Shown piece after piece: positions 9,125 through 22,827 of a DNA stretch of 64,000 bases (position 1 is its first letter; each line of letters opens with the position of its first letter). The notes beneath the pieces are model-generated. The model was given only the letters and a program-made list of their open reading frames with translations, made no database searches and had not been told where the DNA came from. The translations under genes were made by a program, and so were the position numbers. The DNA lies in contig JAFEMH010006921.1 of the NCBI GenBank assembly GCA_022495995.1, forward strand, positions 44,499 to 108,498. The letters are read 5' to 3'. The DNA is from Adenophora triphylla var. japonica (lineage: Eukaryota > Streptophyta > Magnoliopsida > Asterales > Campanulaceae).

Positions 9125-10881
9125 TCAGGGCCGAGACGAGCCATCAACGGCGCCAATTGTCTGCGAGTCTGCATGACGTCGATCGTTCTCCTCCTGCATC
9201 TGCGTGCACGAAGCCAAAAGCATCCGCAAGCTTTGCCCGCTCGCGTCTCTCCTCCTCAGCCGCGGCCTCCGAGTGTCGACCCTCGGATCATGAAACATGG
9301 GGTACAGTCGACATTTCTCAGACGGCCGGTCGACGTCGGACGGGCATTGCCGCCGTAATCCCCCATCCCTAACACTCGGGCTCCTCTCCTTGGATGTCCA
9401 CGAGAGGTGACCTCTGCCAAACATCGAGCACGAAGGGGACGGGCTCGCCGGGAGGCGTTCCTTCGGGAACAACGGCGGCTTGATATGCGGCTGAAAAATA
9501 AAACAAACAATTATAATCATATACACAATGTAAGGTACATAAATAAATTTACATATTCAAAATCAAGTCATTTAATGGTAGTTTACTTACAAAGGCGTGC
9601 AGATCGATCGTCAACCCATTGCGGAGGTTGATCGGGCGCTGTAGAATTCCGAATATGGGTGCTAGCGTAAACATCCACAAAAGTGATATTCGGACCATAC
9701 TCCACTTTCCTATAAATAAAATAAGCGAGATTATTACTTTGAAATTGTATATATAAATGCAACATTTAAAGCGATTTAAAAGCATGCATACACTACATTT
9801 ACACTAAAACTATGGATTTCATAGCATCAACATTGGCTCCCGGCTAACATACGTACATAAACCTATTTAAAAGCATCCATACACTACTACATTTAAATTA
9901 ACATACATACCATGCGGTCGTGATGCTCGGCGACCGTGAGCGTCCCCGGTATGCAACGCCGCCGACCAGGCCCAGGAGCTGCTCTATTGGCCTTGGCTGT
10001 TCGGATACGGCCTTCGCCGCGAGCGGCTCCCAATATTCGCAAAATTGAGCAAACACCTCAACGGTCATAAAAGTAGGACACAAGGGCATTGTCCGCCGCG
10101 AGCCGAGCGGTATAATAATTTCTCTTCGTGGTACCTATAAAAAATATGAATATCTTGTAAACATATAATGATGACATTATAAAATTAAAAGAGTATAATC
10201 ATTGTTAATTAAACTAATTAAGGATAGATAAATATGTTACAAATAAAATCCTTAAACGACTTGTGAGCACCTTTCAAAGAAAACATATCTAGCCGTCGCC
10301 TCGGCGATGTACGGATCCCAATAATATTTAGCCTACAACATATAATGATAACATTACAAAACTAAAAGAGTATAATCATTATTAATTATAACATTTTAAT
10401 AACAAACTAACATTTAAGTTTTAAATAAAAACCATTAACACATTACCCTAAACTCATCCCACGCATCCTCCTTACGCCTCTGTGGCAATTTTTTCCAGTT
10501 GGGCCAAAACTCGGTCATTTTCGAGACCGCCGGTATTGCCCGATCTTAGTGCCGGTGGTGGGGTATCCACCTACCCACACTGCCAAGTATATTTATACAA
10601 TAACATTTTAACTTAAATAATGAATTATATATAAAGCAAAAAGGAACCAACTTATATCAAATTAATGAAGAGTTACTTACTTGGTCATAAAGTCTTTGAG
10701 ATCCGGACATATATCCTCCCCTCGGAATCTACGGTAGTCGAGTACCGGCCCCAGAGGTGGAGCTAGTACTGCGAGTGAGGGGTCAACACCATCGCTACCG
10801 GATCGGGACGGTTGCGTCCCGATAATCAAAGTGTAAATGGGCTTGGTCCTCTTACCACTTGCCCTTTCTACTAGAACTCAT
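9125..10881 (-). pseudogene. TNPA-like CACTA accessory gene (Ptta/En/Spm family), decayed
   Basis: Exon-like blocks follow the Ptta/En/Spm accessory-protein family (PF03004). There is an ATG near 10881 with a Ser/Lys N-terminus. At 10540-10470 comes FWPNWKKLPQRRKEDAWDEF, at 10330-10260 KYYWDPYIAEATARYVFFER, and at 10110-9920 a block with KANRAA-type sequence split over frames. At 9715-9600 the piece THIRNSTAPDQPPQWVDDRS matches the family's conserved substrate-like box, followed by a Gln/Glu-rich end near 9130. Introns probably separate blocks, but at least two frameshifts within the 10.1-9.9 kb block show decay. The protein would bind subterminal repeats and assist the TNP2 transposase encoded just upstream on the same strand. 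Confidence 0.75.
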
Positions 10882-10929
10882 ACGTACTACGGTAAAAATA
10901 TTCAAATATACAACTTTAACAATAGGAAA

Positions 10930-11230
10930 CAATATATTCACAATACATCTAAAACTTTAAAGTTCTAATAATCTAAAGCATTCACAATACATATAAAACT
11001 TTAAACTATTAATAATATAAAGCATTCACAATACATATAAAACTTTAAAGTTCTAATCATCTAAAGCATTCACAATATATATAAAACGACGGATATTAAA
11101 AATAATCTAAAGCATTCACAATACATATGAAACTTTAAAGTTCTAATAATCTAAAGCATTCACAATACATATAAAACTTTAAAGTTCTAATAATCTAAAG
11201 CATTCACAATACAATTTTAAACTTTAAACT
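10930..11230. repeat. ~44 bp tandem repeat between the two transposase genes
   Basis: Six to seven units of CTAAAGCATTCACAATACAT followed by ATAAAACTTTAAAGTTCTAA, starts near 10973, 11016, 11061, 11106, 11151 and 11195. Each unit contains the AACTTTAAAGTT palindrome. The array ends just past the TNP2 stop codon. Confidence 0.85.
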
Positions 11231-11234
11231 ATTA

Positions 11235-14200
11235 TTAATCTTCGTCCCCATCATCATCTGGACTCGAATTACTACAAAACTCGAGTTCTTCATCTTCGTC
11301 TTCGGACTACGATGAATCAAACTCTGGTTCCTCTTCCTCTTCCTCTTCCTCTTCCTCTTCCTCTTCCTCTTCCTCGATTCATCAATATCAATGTGCGCGA
11401 GATGACCTGAACGAGGCGGGGAGTTGGCAAATTCAGGTAAGATATCCTCCTCGGGTTCATCAACATTTTGAGGAATATGAGTGACATCATCTAATGGATG
11501 ATTAGGCGATGAAACGTTAGGTGGCAACGGCATTTCATCCTCTTGATAGGGTGCTTCTAATGACGACTCTGTAGTTGTCGACGAGGGTAGGTTGTCAATC
11601 ATGCTCCTAGCCTTGGTCATCAACGACCCACAATCCGTCGGGTCGCGGACGAGGGTAGGGAGTCATGTATACTGTTGTGCTTGAGATGCTAAGATGAAGA
11701 CGTCGTCGCCATTATGTACGGACGAGTCCTTTACATCGACGAGGTCAAATATGGCGTGCTTCTTAACACCTCGCACGGCATCCCGCCAATCACAATTGAA
11801 CAAGACAACACCGTTTCTACCCAAATACTCCACCTCGACTACTTCTTTCAGGACGCCATAATAATCATTCCCTATAAGCTTCACACCGCTATTCCACGTC
11901 AATTTAGACAAACCGTAAGCTTTGGTATGAAACACATAGCCATTCACTAAATAACCGTTGTATAAATGAACGTCCAAGTACGGAGATGATGCTAAATGTC
12001 TTAACCTCGCGGCTTTGGCATCACCAGGATGTTCGGCTATCTATAAGACAATATTGTAACCAATTTAATACAATTTTAAGATTGAATGTTTAAAGAAGTG
12101 TATAGAATAAATTTGAATGAAACGAAATATTTACATATTTCCTTAGCCAGTTTGGAAATTCTCTTTCTGTCCTAGTTGCGATGAGTTACGGAGATAAATC
12201 CTGAGCTAAATCTTCAAACATTACGCAATAGGGTTAAACAAGGCATTTCATATGCGGGTAATTAAACATGCATAATTTAATCGACGAGGCGTAAACATAA
12301 CATCAATGACTTACTTGATATATTCCCCAACCTCGTCGCAGTTAAGAAGAACATACGTTTCGACCGCGGCAAACTCTTTAGCGGTTAACGTACGCGTACC
12401 AACCCGTTTGCCGAGGAACCGACCGGGGGATGAAAATACGAGATGTTTCCCTTAGACGGAAAACCACCATCGTAATTGCGGCCAACCCTAGTCAATCTCG
12501 TATCAACATCGGGAGGAAAATATGTTCCGACAAAGGCAACAATCTCATCTATGATAACGGCCTGCGAAATTGAGGCCTCGACCATGGCCCTATTGCTCAT
12601 CTTCCTTTTCAATTGGCCTAGATACCTAAAAGTCATTCGTAGATTAAAACATAAATAATGTTAAAGAAGGTATATTGTTAACGCTCAAATTATTTAGAAA
12701 TAGAATAAATTCAATTACCTCTCAAATGGATACATCCATACGTATTGAAGCTGGACCACCGAGCTCTAGCTTCGTATGCCAAGTGGACCGGTAAATGCTC
12801 CATAGAATCAAAGAATGAAGGAGGAAATATCTTCTCAAGTTTGCCACAAAGTCACTACGATGCTCTCCTCAAGCTTTTTCATGTGATCAACACGCGGTGT
12901 GGTCGATGTTAACGCTCGGAAAAACTCACTTAACTCTGTTACGCCACCCGAGATATTGTCGGGCAAGAGACCCACGAGAGCAATCGGAAGTAGCCTATCC
13001 GGCAAAACGTGGCAATCGTGACTCTTCAAAGCCACGCACTTTCCCCTCCTCTACATTGACACGATTACCAATGTTAGACGCGTAACCATCTGGAAGCCTT
13101 AACTCCTTGAGCCATTTCGGGAGGAGGAGCCTCTTTTCCTTTGTAAGCACGTATTGAGCCATCGGTCTAAGCTGGTTTACCATTGACGTCGTATACCAAG
13201 TCTAAGGCCGGCCGCCTACATATTTCCTTAAGGTCCTTTCGAGCTTTTCGTTGTCTTTAGTTGTTCTCTTGAAATCCATCAACGTGTTAAAAACATTATC
13301 GAATACATTCTTCTCAATGTGCATCACGTCAAGGTTATGTCGAATGAGATTTGTTTTCCGGTATGGCGGCTCCCAAAATATACTCCTCTTGATCCGAGTT
13401 ATGGGTAGTCCCAAACCCTTGTATTTTGGTCTTGAAAACTTTTCCCCCACCGAGGATCGGGCAATCTAGATACCTCCTCATAGGCCGTGTCACCACTTAA
13501 ACGAATCGGGGCCTCATCATGGTCAATCTTGTTCTTTTTAAACGCATTCTTACGGGTCTGAATGGGTGGTCCTCCAGGAAGAAATTGTCTATGGCAATCG
13601 AACCAACATGGTTTTCCGAGTGCGTGAGCGTGAAAGACTTTGTGTCACTCATACAATACGGACGGGCCAACTTCCCGTGGGTGCTCCAACCCGATAACAT
13701 CCCATATGCGGGGAAGTCATTAGCTTGTCCACATCAACGACCTTCATGCTTTGAAATTCTCTCGCTTGAAAGCATCCCACGTTTCGACCCCATCCTCCCA
13801 AAGGCTTCAATTCGTCCATCAAAGGTCGGAGATAGACGTCGATGTTCCTCCCGAGTACATTTGGGCGGGGATGAATAACGACAAGAACATGTAGGGATCA
13901 CTCATACACAACCGGGGCGGAAGATTGTAGACGGTGGCTATAACCGGCCAACAAGAGTAAGATTTTGCCCCGAGGACCAAACGGATTGAAACCATCGGAA
14001 GCGGATGCATGTAGTATATTTCTTGCTTGAGGCCTTGAAAGTCGGGATAAGTCTCATCAAAGTGTTTCCATGCCTCCCCATCCTTTGGGATGAATCAACA
14101 CACCATCTTCACGCAAACTTTCCTTATGCCAACGCATTGCCTCTGCGGTAGATTTAGACGCGTAGAGGCGTTGCGATCTTGGAATCAACGGCATGTATGG

Positions 14201-15027
14201 CTGCTTATGTGGTATGTTTTTCTTGTGTTTTGAACTCCCCCTCCGAGCTTGGCTTATATCTACTTTGTCCATGAATTGAACACTCTGTCTTACGTGAATC
14301 TTCCTTGTAGAATAGCATGCGAGTCATTCTTACACGCATCAATCTTTTCATAACATAGCCCAATCATGCCCAACCAACTTCTTTGTCTCATAAAAGTTTG
14401 TAACCATCTTATTCTCTTTCGGCAACATCCGCTTAATTGCTTTCATGATACGATTATAAGCGGTGGCTAATATTGCAATCGGCCTTTATGTTAAGGAGCT
14501 CGGCCACGGCCTCCAACACGGCGATCTCGCAACTGGATAGACCTTCTCTTTTGCGAGTCCATAGCATCAATAAATTTCTTGGGCTGCGGGGTTGGTTCTT
14601 CTTTGTTGGTTCTACGACCAATCGAAGGAAGGACCGGCTGCATCCTAACCATATCTTCCATATTCAAAGGTGGTTCTTCATTGTCTGAATAATAGGTTCG
14701 GGTTCGGGAGGTACATGAATATTCTCGGGGGATTATTCGCAACATTTGTGCGCAATCTCGGCTCACCATGACGGGTCCACCGTTTGTACCCAACTTCAAA
14801 CCCGTTACGCAAAAGATGTTTCGAGTCTCGATCAAGCTTAGATACTTGACATTACAACACTTGTCGCATGGACACCTAATCTTACCATCCTTATCCATGT
14901 GACCGGTTTTATTTAATTGAGCAAATTCAACAAACCCCTTGACCCTCTATAAAACTCGGGATTGATACCGCGTTGATTCGGCAACTTCCGCTTATACATC
15001 CAACTACGATCATCGTTAACGAGACAT
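11235..15027 (-). pseudogene. TNP2-type CACTA transposase (TNPD-like), decayed
   Basis: Order from the N-terminus (high coordinates): WMYKRKLPNQRG near 14990 and GKIRCPCDKC near 14880 (transposase-associated domain). Then LIPRSQRLYASKSTAEAMRW near 14200, GAKSYSCWPVIATVYNLPPR near 13960, MLSGWSTHGKLARPYCM near 13690, and TNLIRHNLDVMHIEKNVFDN near 13340 (TNP2 core). KELRLPDGYASN is near 13100, SHDCHVL near 13030 and YLGRNGVVLFNCDWRDA near 11810, ending in an acidic Glu-run tail with stop at 11235. The likely start at 15027 is followed by a one-base frame error, and further shifts occur (after EFYRG near 14950, and in the tail), with an in-frame TAG close to the C-terminus. It would excise and reintegrate the element by cutting at CACTA ends; it is now inactive. 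Confidence 0.9.
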
Positions 15028-15397
15028 CACTCTGCATTGCAATCCATATATTATACGTACACTCAATTTAATCGACGGATGAAACAAAATCGGGATGTTA
15101 ATAATTATTGGATTTCATAATATATTAACAGTTTAGAAGTAATTAACGTATTATCATTCCCTAAATTTGAATTACAAACTTAAAAGCAACACGAGATCTT
15201 CTTAAAATAAATATAAAGCTTCTAACTCATATTTAACAATATATTAACGAGGTCTTCTTAAAGTGTCTAGGAACTCGTTCCCGCTCCCGAACTCGAATCT
15301 CTACTCTTCCTCCGCCTCGGTCCCAGAGGTCTTTGGTCTAGGTATGTTGAAAAAGTCGGTCGGACCTCGTCTGGCTCGGGTATCGTGTGGTGGTGGA

Positions 15398-16810
15398 TCA
15401 ATCGATCTGGTAGCTCTCGATCTTGCTCTTTCTGCCTCGAGGCCTCCTGCGAGCTATCACTTCGGGATCATTTCTCAAAGCGGCTCTCAGAATCTCCCGT
15501 CTCTCATGTCTGGCTGCAATGTCGCCGGTGATTTCATCGGGGTTGCTCTTGGCCTCCATGCCTCTTAATGTCCATTTGGAAGAATAGTACGCCCCAAAAC
15601 ACTCTCGGCGTCGAGCCTCTATCATCGGTGTACGGGACCTTGCTTGCTCCTCGTACCATGTCGGATACTCGGTGGTCGAAATGTGCTACCTCTAGTATGA
15701 CGGAGTAGTGGTCGTATCGGAAGAAAGCCCTCTAGAAATGCTACGCGAAAGAAATGTGTAGTCGAGGCTCGGTCATAATCATCGGCATTGTATTAGTCGT
15801 CATTGCTCTCTCAAAGTCCGAATGGTCTGCTGCGGGTATCCGTCTTTGTCTGCTCACTAGAGATGGAATGCAAAAGGATGATACATGTAGTCCGGAAGTC
15901 GGACAATAGCGGCCCGTCTGAATATCTCTCATAGTACGCAATCCCCATGCGGAATCCAATAGTTCGGGTTTGCGGTCTCATATCGGGCAGAGGCCGACCT
16001 CCATGCCAACTCTCGGTAGCGGCATCCCTCGATATCTGCTGTCCGGTCACCCAAGGTAATGCCGTCTGCCCCTGCAGCGGTGGCGAGATCAACGAAATCT
16101 CTCATACGGCCACAATGATAGTAATGCAGAGTGCTGAACCAATGTACTCGGATCCTCAGGCTAATCTATCAATGCGGTGGTATGTCTCAGCTAGCAGCAG
16201 TGGAATGATGTCCATCGCTCCACGACCGAGATTGAATATGCCGGATGTCAACTCCTCGATCACCTCTCAGTGCTGATGATCTCTAACAGCGTAGTGGACA
16301 CACTCCGATGTAGCCGCGAAGTAGTGCGCGGACGGAATGAGCAACATGAATATATCTAAGGAAGTGGATAGATCAAACGGTCAGAGTTTGGTCAGGCTCA
16401 ATACGGCTATATGAGTCAAGTCTATGAATCTATCGTCAGCGACAATGCCCGATACCCGGTCTGGCGATAATCCCAAGAATTCGGATAGTTGCTCGTGGCG
16501 ATCGTCTGTCTCGAGGAAATGCCACGGTCCTCGACTCGGCCACTCGATCGGTGCTCGAAAATCCTCCATCGTTGGCACCGGATCGTTGTACGATAGGGTG
16601 AACACATGTCGCTCCGAATCCCAAAAGCACGAAGCGGCTCGGAGCGAGATCCCAATCAATCTTCCAATCTTTTAGAGACCGGATGCATGGCATGCTATAC
16701 CTCCTGTCAATAAGTTTCCGGTGTTGTTTTTGGTGAAAGCGCGTGAGTTCAAGAATGTCTTGTTGAAATTGAAACTCGCGGGAAACAATTTCTCCATTGT
16801 AATGCTCCAT
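15398..16810 (-). pseudogene. Plant-mobile-domain (PMD) protein carried by the CACTA element
   Basis: Starts with ATG at 16810 (MEHYNGEIVS), then SLKDWKIDWDLAP, a frame change, FWDSERHVFTLSYNDPVPTM EDF. The last is the classic PMD entry motif (FWDP..HVF...EICPT.EEF). Further on come LGLSPDRVSG, VIEELTSGIFNLGRGAMDII followed by LLLAETYHRID, then a shifted block with LLSLWPYERF matching the PMD LWAWERF box, and a basic RRRPRGRK tail. Several frameshifts break it. PMD proteins (MAIL1/MAIN relatives) occur both as host genes acting in heterochromatin silencing and as TE cargo. It lies upstream of TNP2 on the same strand and may have been the first gene of the transcript from 21.6 kb. Confidence 0.7.
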
Positions 16811-16849
16811 CTTTGCCTTAAATTGGGGGAAATTTCTTGGGACTTTTAC

Positions 16850-17135
16850 CTATTAATATTGTGAATAATTGTATCAACAAATCTTGAGCTCTAGTTCAAA
16901 CTAAACTAAAGGATAATGGTGTCCCTACCTAACCACCTGCACTGTCCTTTAAGTGCATGTTTGATAAACCTATCCCATCCCGAAATGCGTGATTACTATT
17001 GTGAATAATTTTAAATATTAATATTTAATTCTTTGTTGTAAAATATATAATTTTACAACGATGAATTAAATTAACATTTATAAACAAGATGAGAGTCGTT
17101 ATCATCCTGACTATCAAAACCCTATCTCGGCTTAG
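16850..17135. other. Spacer upstream of the PMD gene
   Basis: AT-rich non-coding sequence. No recognised motif apart from its position as leader or intron between the PMD gene and the large hairpin. Confidence 0.4.
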
Positions 17136-17757
17136 AACAAGAAAGATAGAGCAAATAAGTTCTTGTCGGTTTGAGCAAAGGATTTTTACATTTAATATAG
17201 GTTTTTCCGGTTTCTTTGTCCTCCTCTCTAAGAATCTCAAAGATCACGGCCATGTCTTGACGATTACTGTTTTACTCTTCACTTTGGTGATATACGGTCA
17301 CAAGTAAAAACAAGGTAACGATATAACACCGGTGAAGAGAAAAGCAGAACTTTCCTCCAATTTTTCAATCTCCACCTTCCATTTACCCAAGATCTGATTG
17401 CGAGAATCTTCCTCATGAGCTGAAAGGCGGCGGTGTTGCCCTCAATCTCACGGTTGCACATGCGAAGCAACCGTGAGATTGAGCAACACCGACTTCAAGC
17501 TCATGAGAAAGATTACGCGATCGATCTCAGTAAATGGAAGGTGAAGATAAAAATTGGAGGAAGATTTTGTTTTCTCTTCAGCGGTGTTATCATACCTTGT
17601 TTTTACTGTGACCGTATAACACCGATGAAAATAAGCAGCTTGACAAGAGTATGGCTGTGATGTTTGAATCCTTAGAAGAGAGAACAGTGAAGCTGAAAAA
17701 CTCTTATTAACGAGAAAATCCTTTGCTGACAACAAACTATTGCTCTATATTTCTTGA
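17136..17757. repeat. ~620 bp near-perfect inverted repeat (long hairpin)
   Basis: Left arm 17136-17455 and right arm 17465-17757 are imperfect reverse complements. The innermost 15 bp (CAATCTCACGGTTGC / GCAACCGTGAGATTG) match perfectly around a ~9 base loop. Outward, the arms share GTGATATACGGTCAC-like, CCTCCAATTTTT and TAGAGCAATA segments with small indels. The right arm read on + has coding-like coiled-coil sequence (QLDKSMAVMFESLEERTVKL then KNSY stop), so the arms may derive from a gene fragment. Any transcript across it would give a ~300 bp double-stranded stem. Confidence 0.85.
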
Positions 17758-17847
17758 TCAAAATGGACGGATTTTGATAGGCGTGGGTGAGAAAGGCTCT
17801 CATCTTATTTATATTTTAAGATGTTAACCACCAACCACAATACCACT

Positions 17848-17952
17848 AAGGTGCATCTAGGGTGCCGGGATTGATATCGGGCGCTCGAAGCGTAGGCGAT
17901 ATTACATCACCGTTCGCGATGCCGTCAATCGCCCCAAAATGGGATCTAGAAC
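17848..17952. repeat. 105 bp direct repeat, copy 1
   Basis: AAGGTGCATCTAGGGTGCCG through CAATCGCCCCAAAATGGGAT and CTAGAAC. A second copy at 18889-18989 is ~90% identical, with small indels in the GGCGATATTACATCACC region. The pair brackets the three-hairpin cluster. Confidence 0.85.
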
Positions 17953-18137
17953 CATACTAAGGTAGTGTGCGGTTGAATATGTTACATTATTGATACATTC
18001 ACCCCCTTCCTCCCCCTTTGACTTTAAAAGACTTGAAAATTAGATATTTAGTAACTTATCTAATTGTTGCATATGTAACATGTTATGTTTACTAAATATG
18101 TAACATGTTATATTTACTAAATATAACATGTTACACC

Positions 18138-18705
18138 GATGGAAAATATCAAGTCTATTGCACAAGCATTTGGCCCAAAGATTGAAACTTTAAAAGTAGA
18201 TTTACTATTATAATTAATCGAGAAAACAAGAAAATCCCCAGCTGCCGGTTTTTGTATCTTCTACAAGCGAAGTTGGGGATTTTCTTGTTTTGATTATGCT
18301 AAATCTACTTTCAAAGTTTCAATCTTTGAACTAATCTTGTGCAACTGAGATTTTCCACTCCGGCATAACCCCGTGGTAGTGGTTGTACGTGATAGTAGTG
18401 GGGTGGAAAATATCAAGTTTGCACAAGCATTTGGCCCCAAAGATTGAAACTTTGAAAGTAGATTTATTATTATAATAATTAATCAAAGTTTCAATCTTTG
18501 GACCTAACGCTTGTGCAAAAAACTTGAGATTTTCCACTCGGCCTAACCCGTGGTAGTGGTTGTACGTGATAGTAGTGGGGTGGAAAATATCAAGTTTGCA
18601 CAAGCATTTGGCCCAAAGATTGAAACTTTGAAAGTAGATTTATTATTATAATAATTAATCAAAGTTTCAATCTTTGGACCTACTTGTGCAAAAATGATAT
18701 TTATA
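18138..18705. repeat. Three tandem hairpins
   Basis: Units begin GGAAAATATCAAGT near 18140, 18411 and 18583. In each, GCACAAGCATTTGGCCCAAA then GATTGAAACTTT is followed after a short AT loop by AAAGTTTCAATCTTTG and a GCACAAG reverse match. Unit 1 has a longer centre, with a second nested stem (AACAAGAAAATCCCC / GGGGATTTTCTTGTT). Units 1 and 2 are followed by the same GTGGTAGTGGTTGTACGTGA linker. Confidence 0.88.
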
Positions 18706-18888
18706 TATATACATATATGTATATTTTTATTTTAATTTTTATTAAATATAACATCTTACATATTTGATTATGAGTACGGTTATTTATCGTTTTCTTTATA
18801 GTGGCATATGTTTTCTTCTATTCGTTAATATTACTAAATATGTAACAAACTAGGATACATAAAGCTGTATCCTAATTTGTTTCATATA

Positions 18889-18989
18889 AGGTGCATCTAG
18901 GGTGCCGGGATTGATTTCGGGCGCTCAAACGTAGGCGACATAATCACCGTCCGCGATGCCGTCAATCGCCCCAAAATGAGATCTAGAAC
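18889..18989. repeat. 105 bp direct repeat, copy 2
   Basis: Second copy of the 17848-17952 sequence, same orientation, 1.04 kb downstream. Just upstream is the dyad AGGATACATAAAGCTGTATCCT, whose right half and following TTTGTTTCATATAA recur at 19240-19268 without the 105 bp repeat. Confidence 0.85.
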
Positions 18990-18999
18990 TAGATGTTCC

Positions 19000-21050
19000 T
19001 AAATTATTTCATCCACGAGTTTTCTAACTTATTTGTTTGTAGCGAATATTACGTTTTTAAATTAATTATTACCACCATTTAGATTACGCATTATTCGTTT
19101 TCTTTAGCTCTTTATCAATTATTTTTGTGATTTTCATAGATACTCTTTATTCTCGGTTATGGTTCTCAAAGCACATTTTATGATTTCGGGTACTACACCT
19201 TAAATGTTGGTTTTACTTATTTACGCGACACGTATATACGAAGCTGTATCCTAGTTTGTTTCATATAAATGGATTTACAAAAATTTTAAAAATGTCTTTG
19301 ACTTGAGATGCTTTTCCTTTAATGCCCTAATATGTATCTGTATTGGTTTCTCTACCTCATCAAAAAAAAAAATTGATAAGAAAAGAAGTGTATATATTAT
19401 CTCTACCTCAACAATTAAAACCTAACTCGTCAATCACAAACTAAGTTCCCTTATAACACGGATGTTGGGAAAGTTAGGAAGAAATCCCCTCATAAGTCTT
19501 AACCGAACCATGGCCTACTCTATTTCGGACAAAAGCTTGACTCAACTAACCAAAATTTTTGGTATACCAACCTTCGGTATAACGAAAGTTTGGTACGGTA
19601 CTACCGTACAGATTATGCATTCTTGGTTGGTACACGGTATACAAATATGAGTTTGGTTTGTGTACCGTGTGCAGTATATTTTTATAAAAAGCATATCATA
19701 AAGCCCTTACCTTTATCGGTTTAGGTCATTTAAGACTCCCTTACCTAGTACGAATATTGTACCGGCTTTATAATCATAGAGGAACCAATTCCATACTAAG
19801 TTGCTATGTTTACACACTTGCAACTTAATACTAAACTTCGATCTGCCAAGCCTTCACAATAGCATGACATATACTTAACAATATAGAGTACAATAATCCA
19901 ATCATATGGTATTTATACTCTTACTCAACAAAATAAACGATGCTACAATTATTTCACTCCCTATATGAATCAATAACTATATAGAGGTACCCCACGTAGA
20001 GGTGCAATACATTCACGCCCCCCTACATGCTCAAAACGTACCGTGGAACACCTTCTACACATTGTGGGAACCAACAACCATATGAATATAATCATGTAAG
20101 ACCTGACATATCATATATGAGTCCTACATATTCATTACACATATGTAATCCGAAGCGAGTGTTATTCCTCTAGTTTAAACCAATTAAGTAATGCCCCATT
20201 CATTTTTAGGCACTATAGAGCAAATAACCCTAAATAGGTCATCACGTAGGGGTACAATAATATATAAGTAGCCCTACGCCATCACAATACAACATTAAAC
20301 ACTTTCCCTTTAGGGTTCAAGTTCAAAAACCAAGTTTTATAACATTTGGTTCAAGTTTTATAACCGCCTCTCAAGCATTTTTGAGACATTATTTATGGAC
20401 CTTATCAATATCCTTTTGGCCCAATTCAAACTCCATTATATAGTACTAAAGTTTTACTAAATACAGGATCAAAAAGTGTTCAAATCCGAGTTGTTTAGCC
20501 TAGGTTCCCAATGCCTCAAACATGGACCAAGGCTGCAGATTGAAATAATACAAGTGCTGAAACTGCCTTCTAAGCAACTTTGGATCAATATTTAAAGCTC
20601 TTGCAAACACCTCTTTGGACTAATCCAAGTTCTACCATGTTGTACTAAACTTGTACTAAAAGCCTAGTTAAAGAGTTATTAAATCTATACTCATTAACCT
20701 AGGTTAAACGACTTGCCGAGTTGCTCACTCAAGGCAGATTTTTCCCTTGACTTACTTTGCAAAGCCATTTGCGGCGGTTGAACTACTGTTTTGGGACTCT
20801 ATAACCTCCCTATAGCACCAATAATATGTATAAAACATGTTTAAAAAACAATTATAACCAAATCCACACCAAGAATTCAAGCCATGGCATGGAAATTGTC
20901 AAGCTCTAACCAACCCGATTGCTTTTCTATTTGCAAACCCCGGTGATATTTCCCGGCCAAGCGACATGTAACCCAACTTCAGTTTTAGATCATCTTTTAC
21001 TAATTGAATTTGAAAATGAAAAAATAAAAAGAGGTAGAGAGCGAAAATCT
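19000..21050. other. CACTA interior without recognised genes
   Basis: About 2 kb of AT-rich DNA between the hairpin cluster and the promoter. Only short ORFs. A patch at 19555-19650 contains inverted GGTATACC/GGTACGGTACTACCGTACC motifs, possibly a small decayed DNA element. CCCTACATG and GGGGTACAATA motifs recur at 19985-20270. A poly-A run sits at 21098-21121. The sequence may be leader or intron of the transposase transcript. Confidence 0.35.
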
Positions 21051-21592
21051 GTAACCACTTTGTTAAACAGGTTGTTCATGTTTCAAAACGTCATTTAAAA
21101 AAAAAAAAAAAAAAAAAAAAACAGAAAATTAATACAAAATTACAACTTCATGGAACACACGCATACACACACGAAACACTCACGAGACACCCAAAATTCA
21201 TGGTTGAGTACGAGAGAAGAGAGAGAAACACGGTGAGAAATCGAAACCAACTAAAATTCACAACAAATTAACACCCTATCCTCGAATTAGAACTACTTAT
21301 TTGAAAGAAATCGAAACATTTACCTTGATTTGATTAGAGCAAGAGAGAAACACGGTGGAGAGGCGGCGGACGGATCCGAGACGGCGTGAGCTCGAGCGGA
21401 CGGTGAGCGGCAGCGATGAGGCGACGGCGATGAGCGGCAGCGGTGAGCGATGGCGATGAGGAGACGGCGGCGGCGTGAGCTTCTTCTTCTAGGTCGGTCG
21501 CTTCGTCTTCAAGGTCGGATCGCGAGAGAGATGAGAGATAGCGGGAAGAGAGAGGAAATATTTGGCGTAATTGATTTAGAAATAAAGCTGTG

Positions 21593-21600
21593 TATTTATA
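21593..21600 (-). promoter_or_regulatory. TATA box of the CACTA transcript
   Basis: On the minus strand TATAAATA follows directly after the subterminal repeats, and a purine-rich leader (GAAGACGAAGCGACC-type, 21560-21360) lies downstream. Position matches En/Spm, where the single promoter sits just inside the 5' subterminal repeats. It would drive leftward transcription through the PMD, TNP2 and TNPA-like genes. Confidence 0.55.
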
Positions 21601-21604
21601 ATTT

Positions 21605-22777
<1,173 letters not shown>

Positions 22778-22784
22778 ATGATTA

Positions 22785-22786
<2 letters not shown>

Positions 22787-22815
<29 letters not shown>
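22787..22815. repeat. (TG)n microsatellite
   Basis: About 14 TG units between the AAT array and the heptamer array, followed by TATATTATTATATG. Confidence 0.97.
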
Positions 22816-22819
<4 letters not shown>

Positions 22820-22827
22820 TATTATAT

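Noticed and set aside
18138..18705. CRISPR-like array
   Set aside because: Units are hairpins of ~170-270 bp with AT loops in a plant transposon; no short regular repeats with unique spacers.
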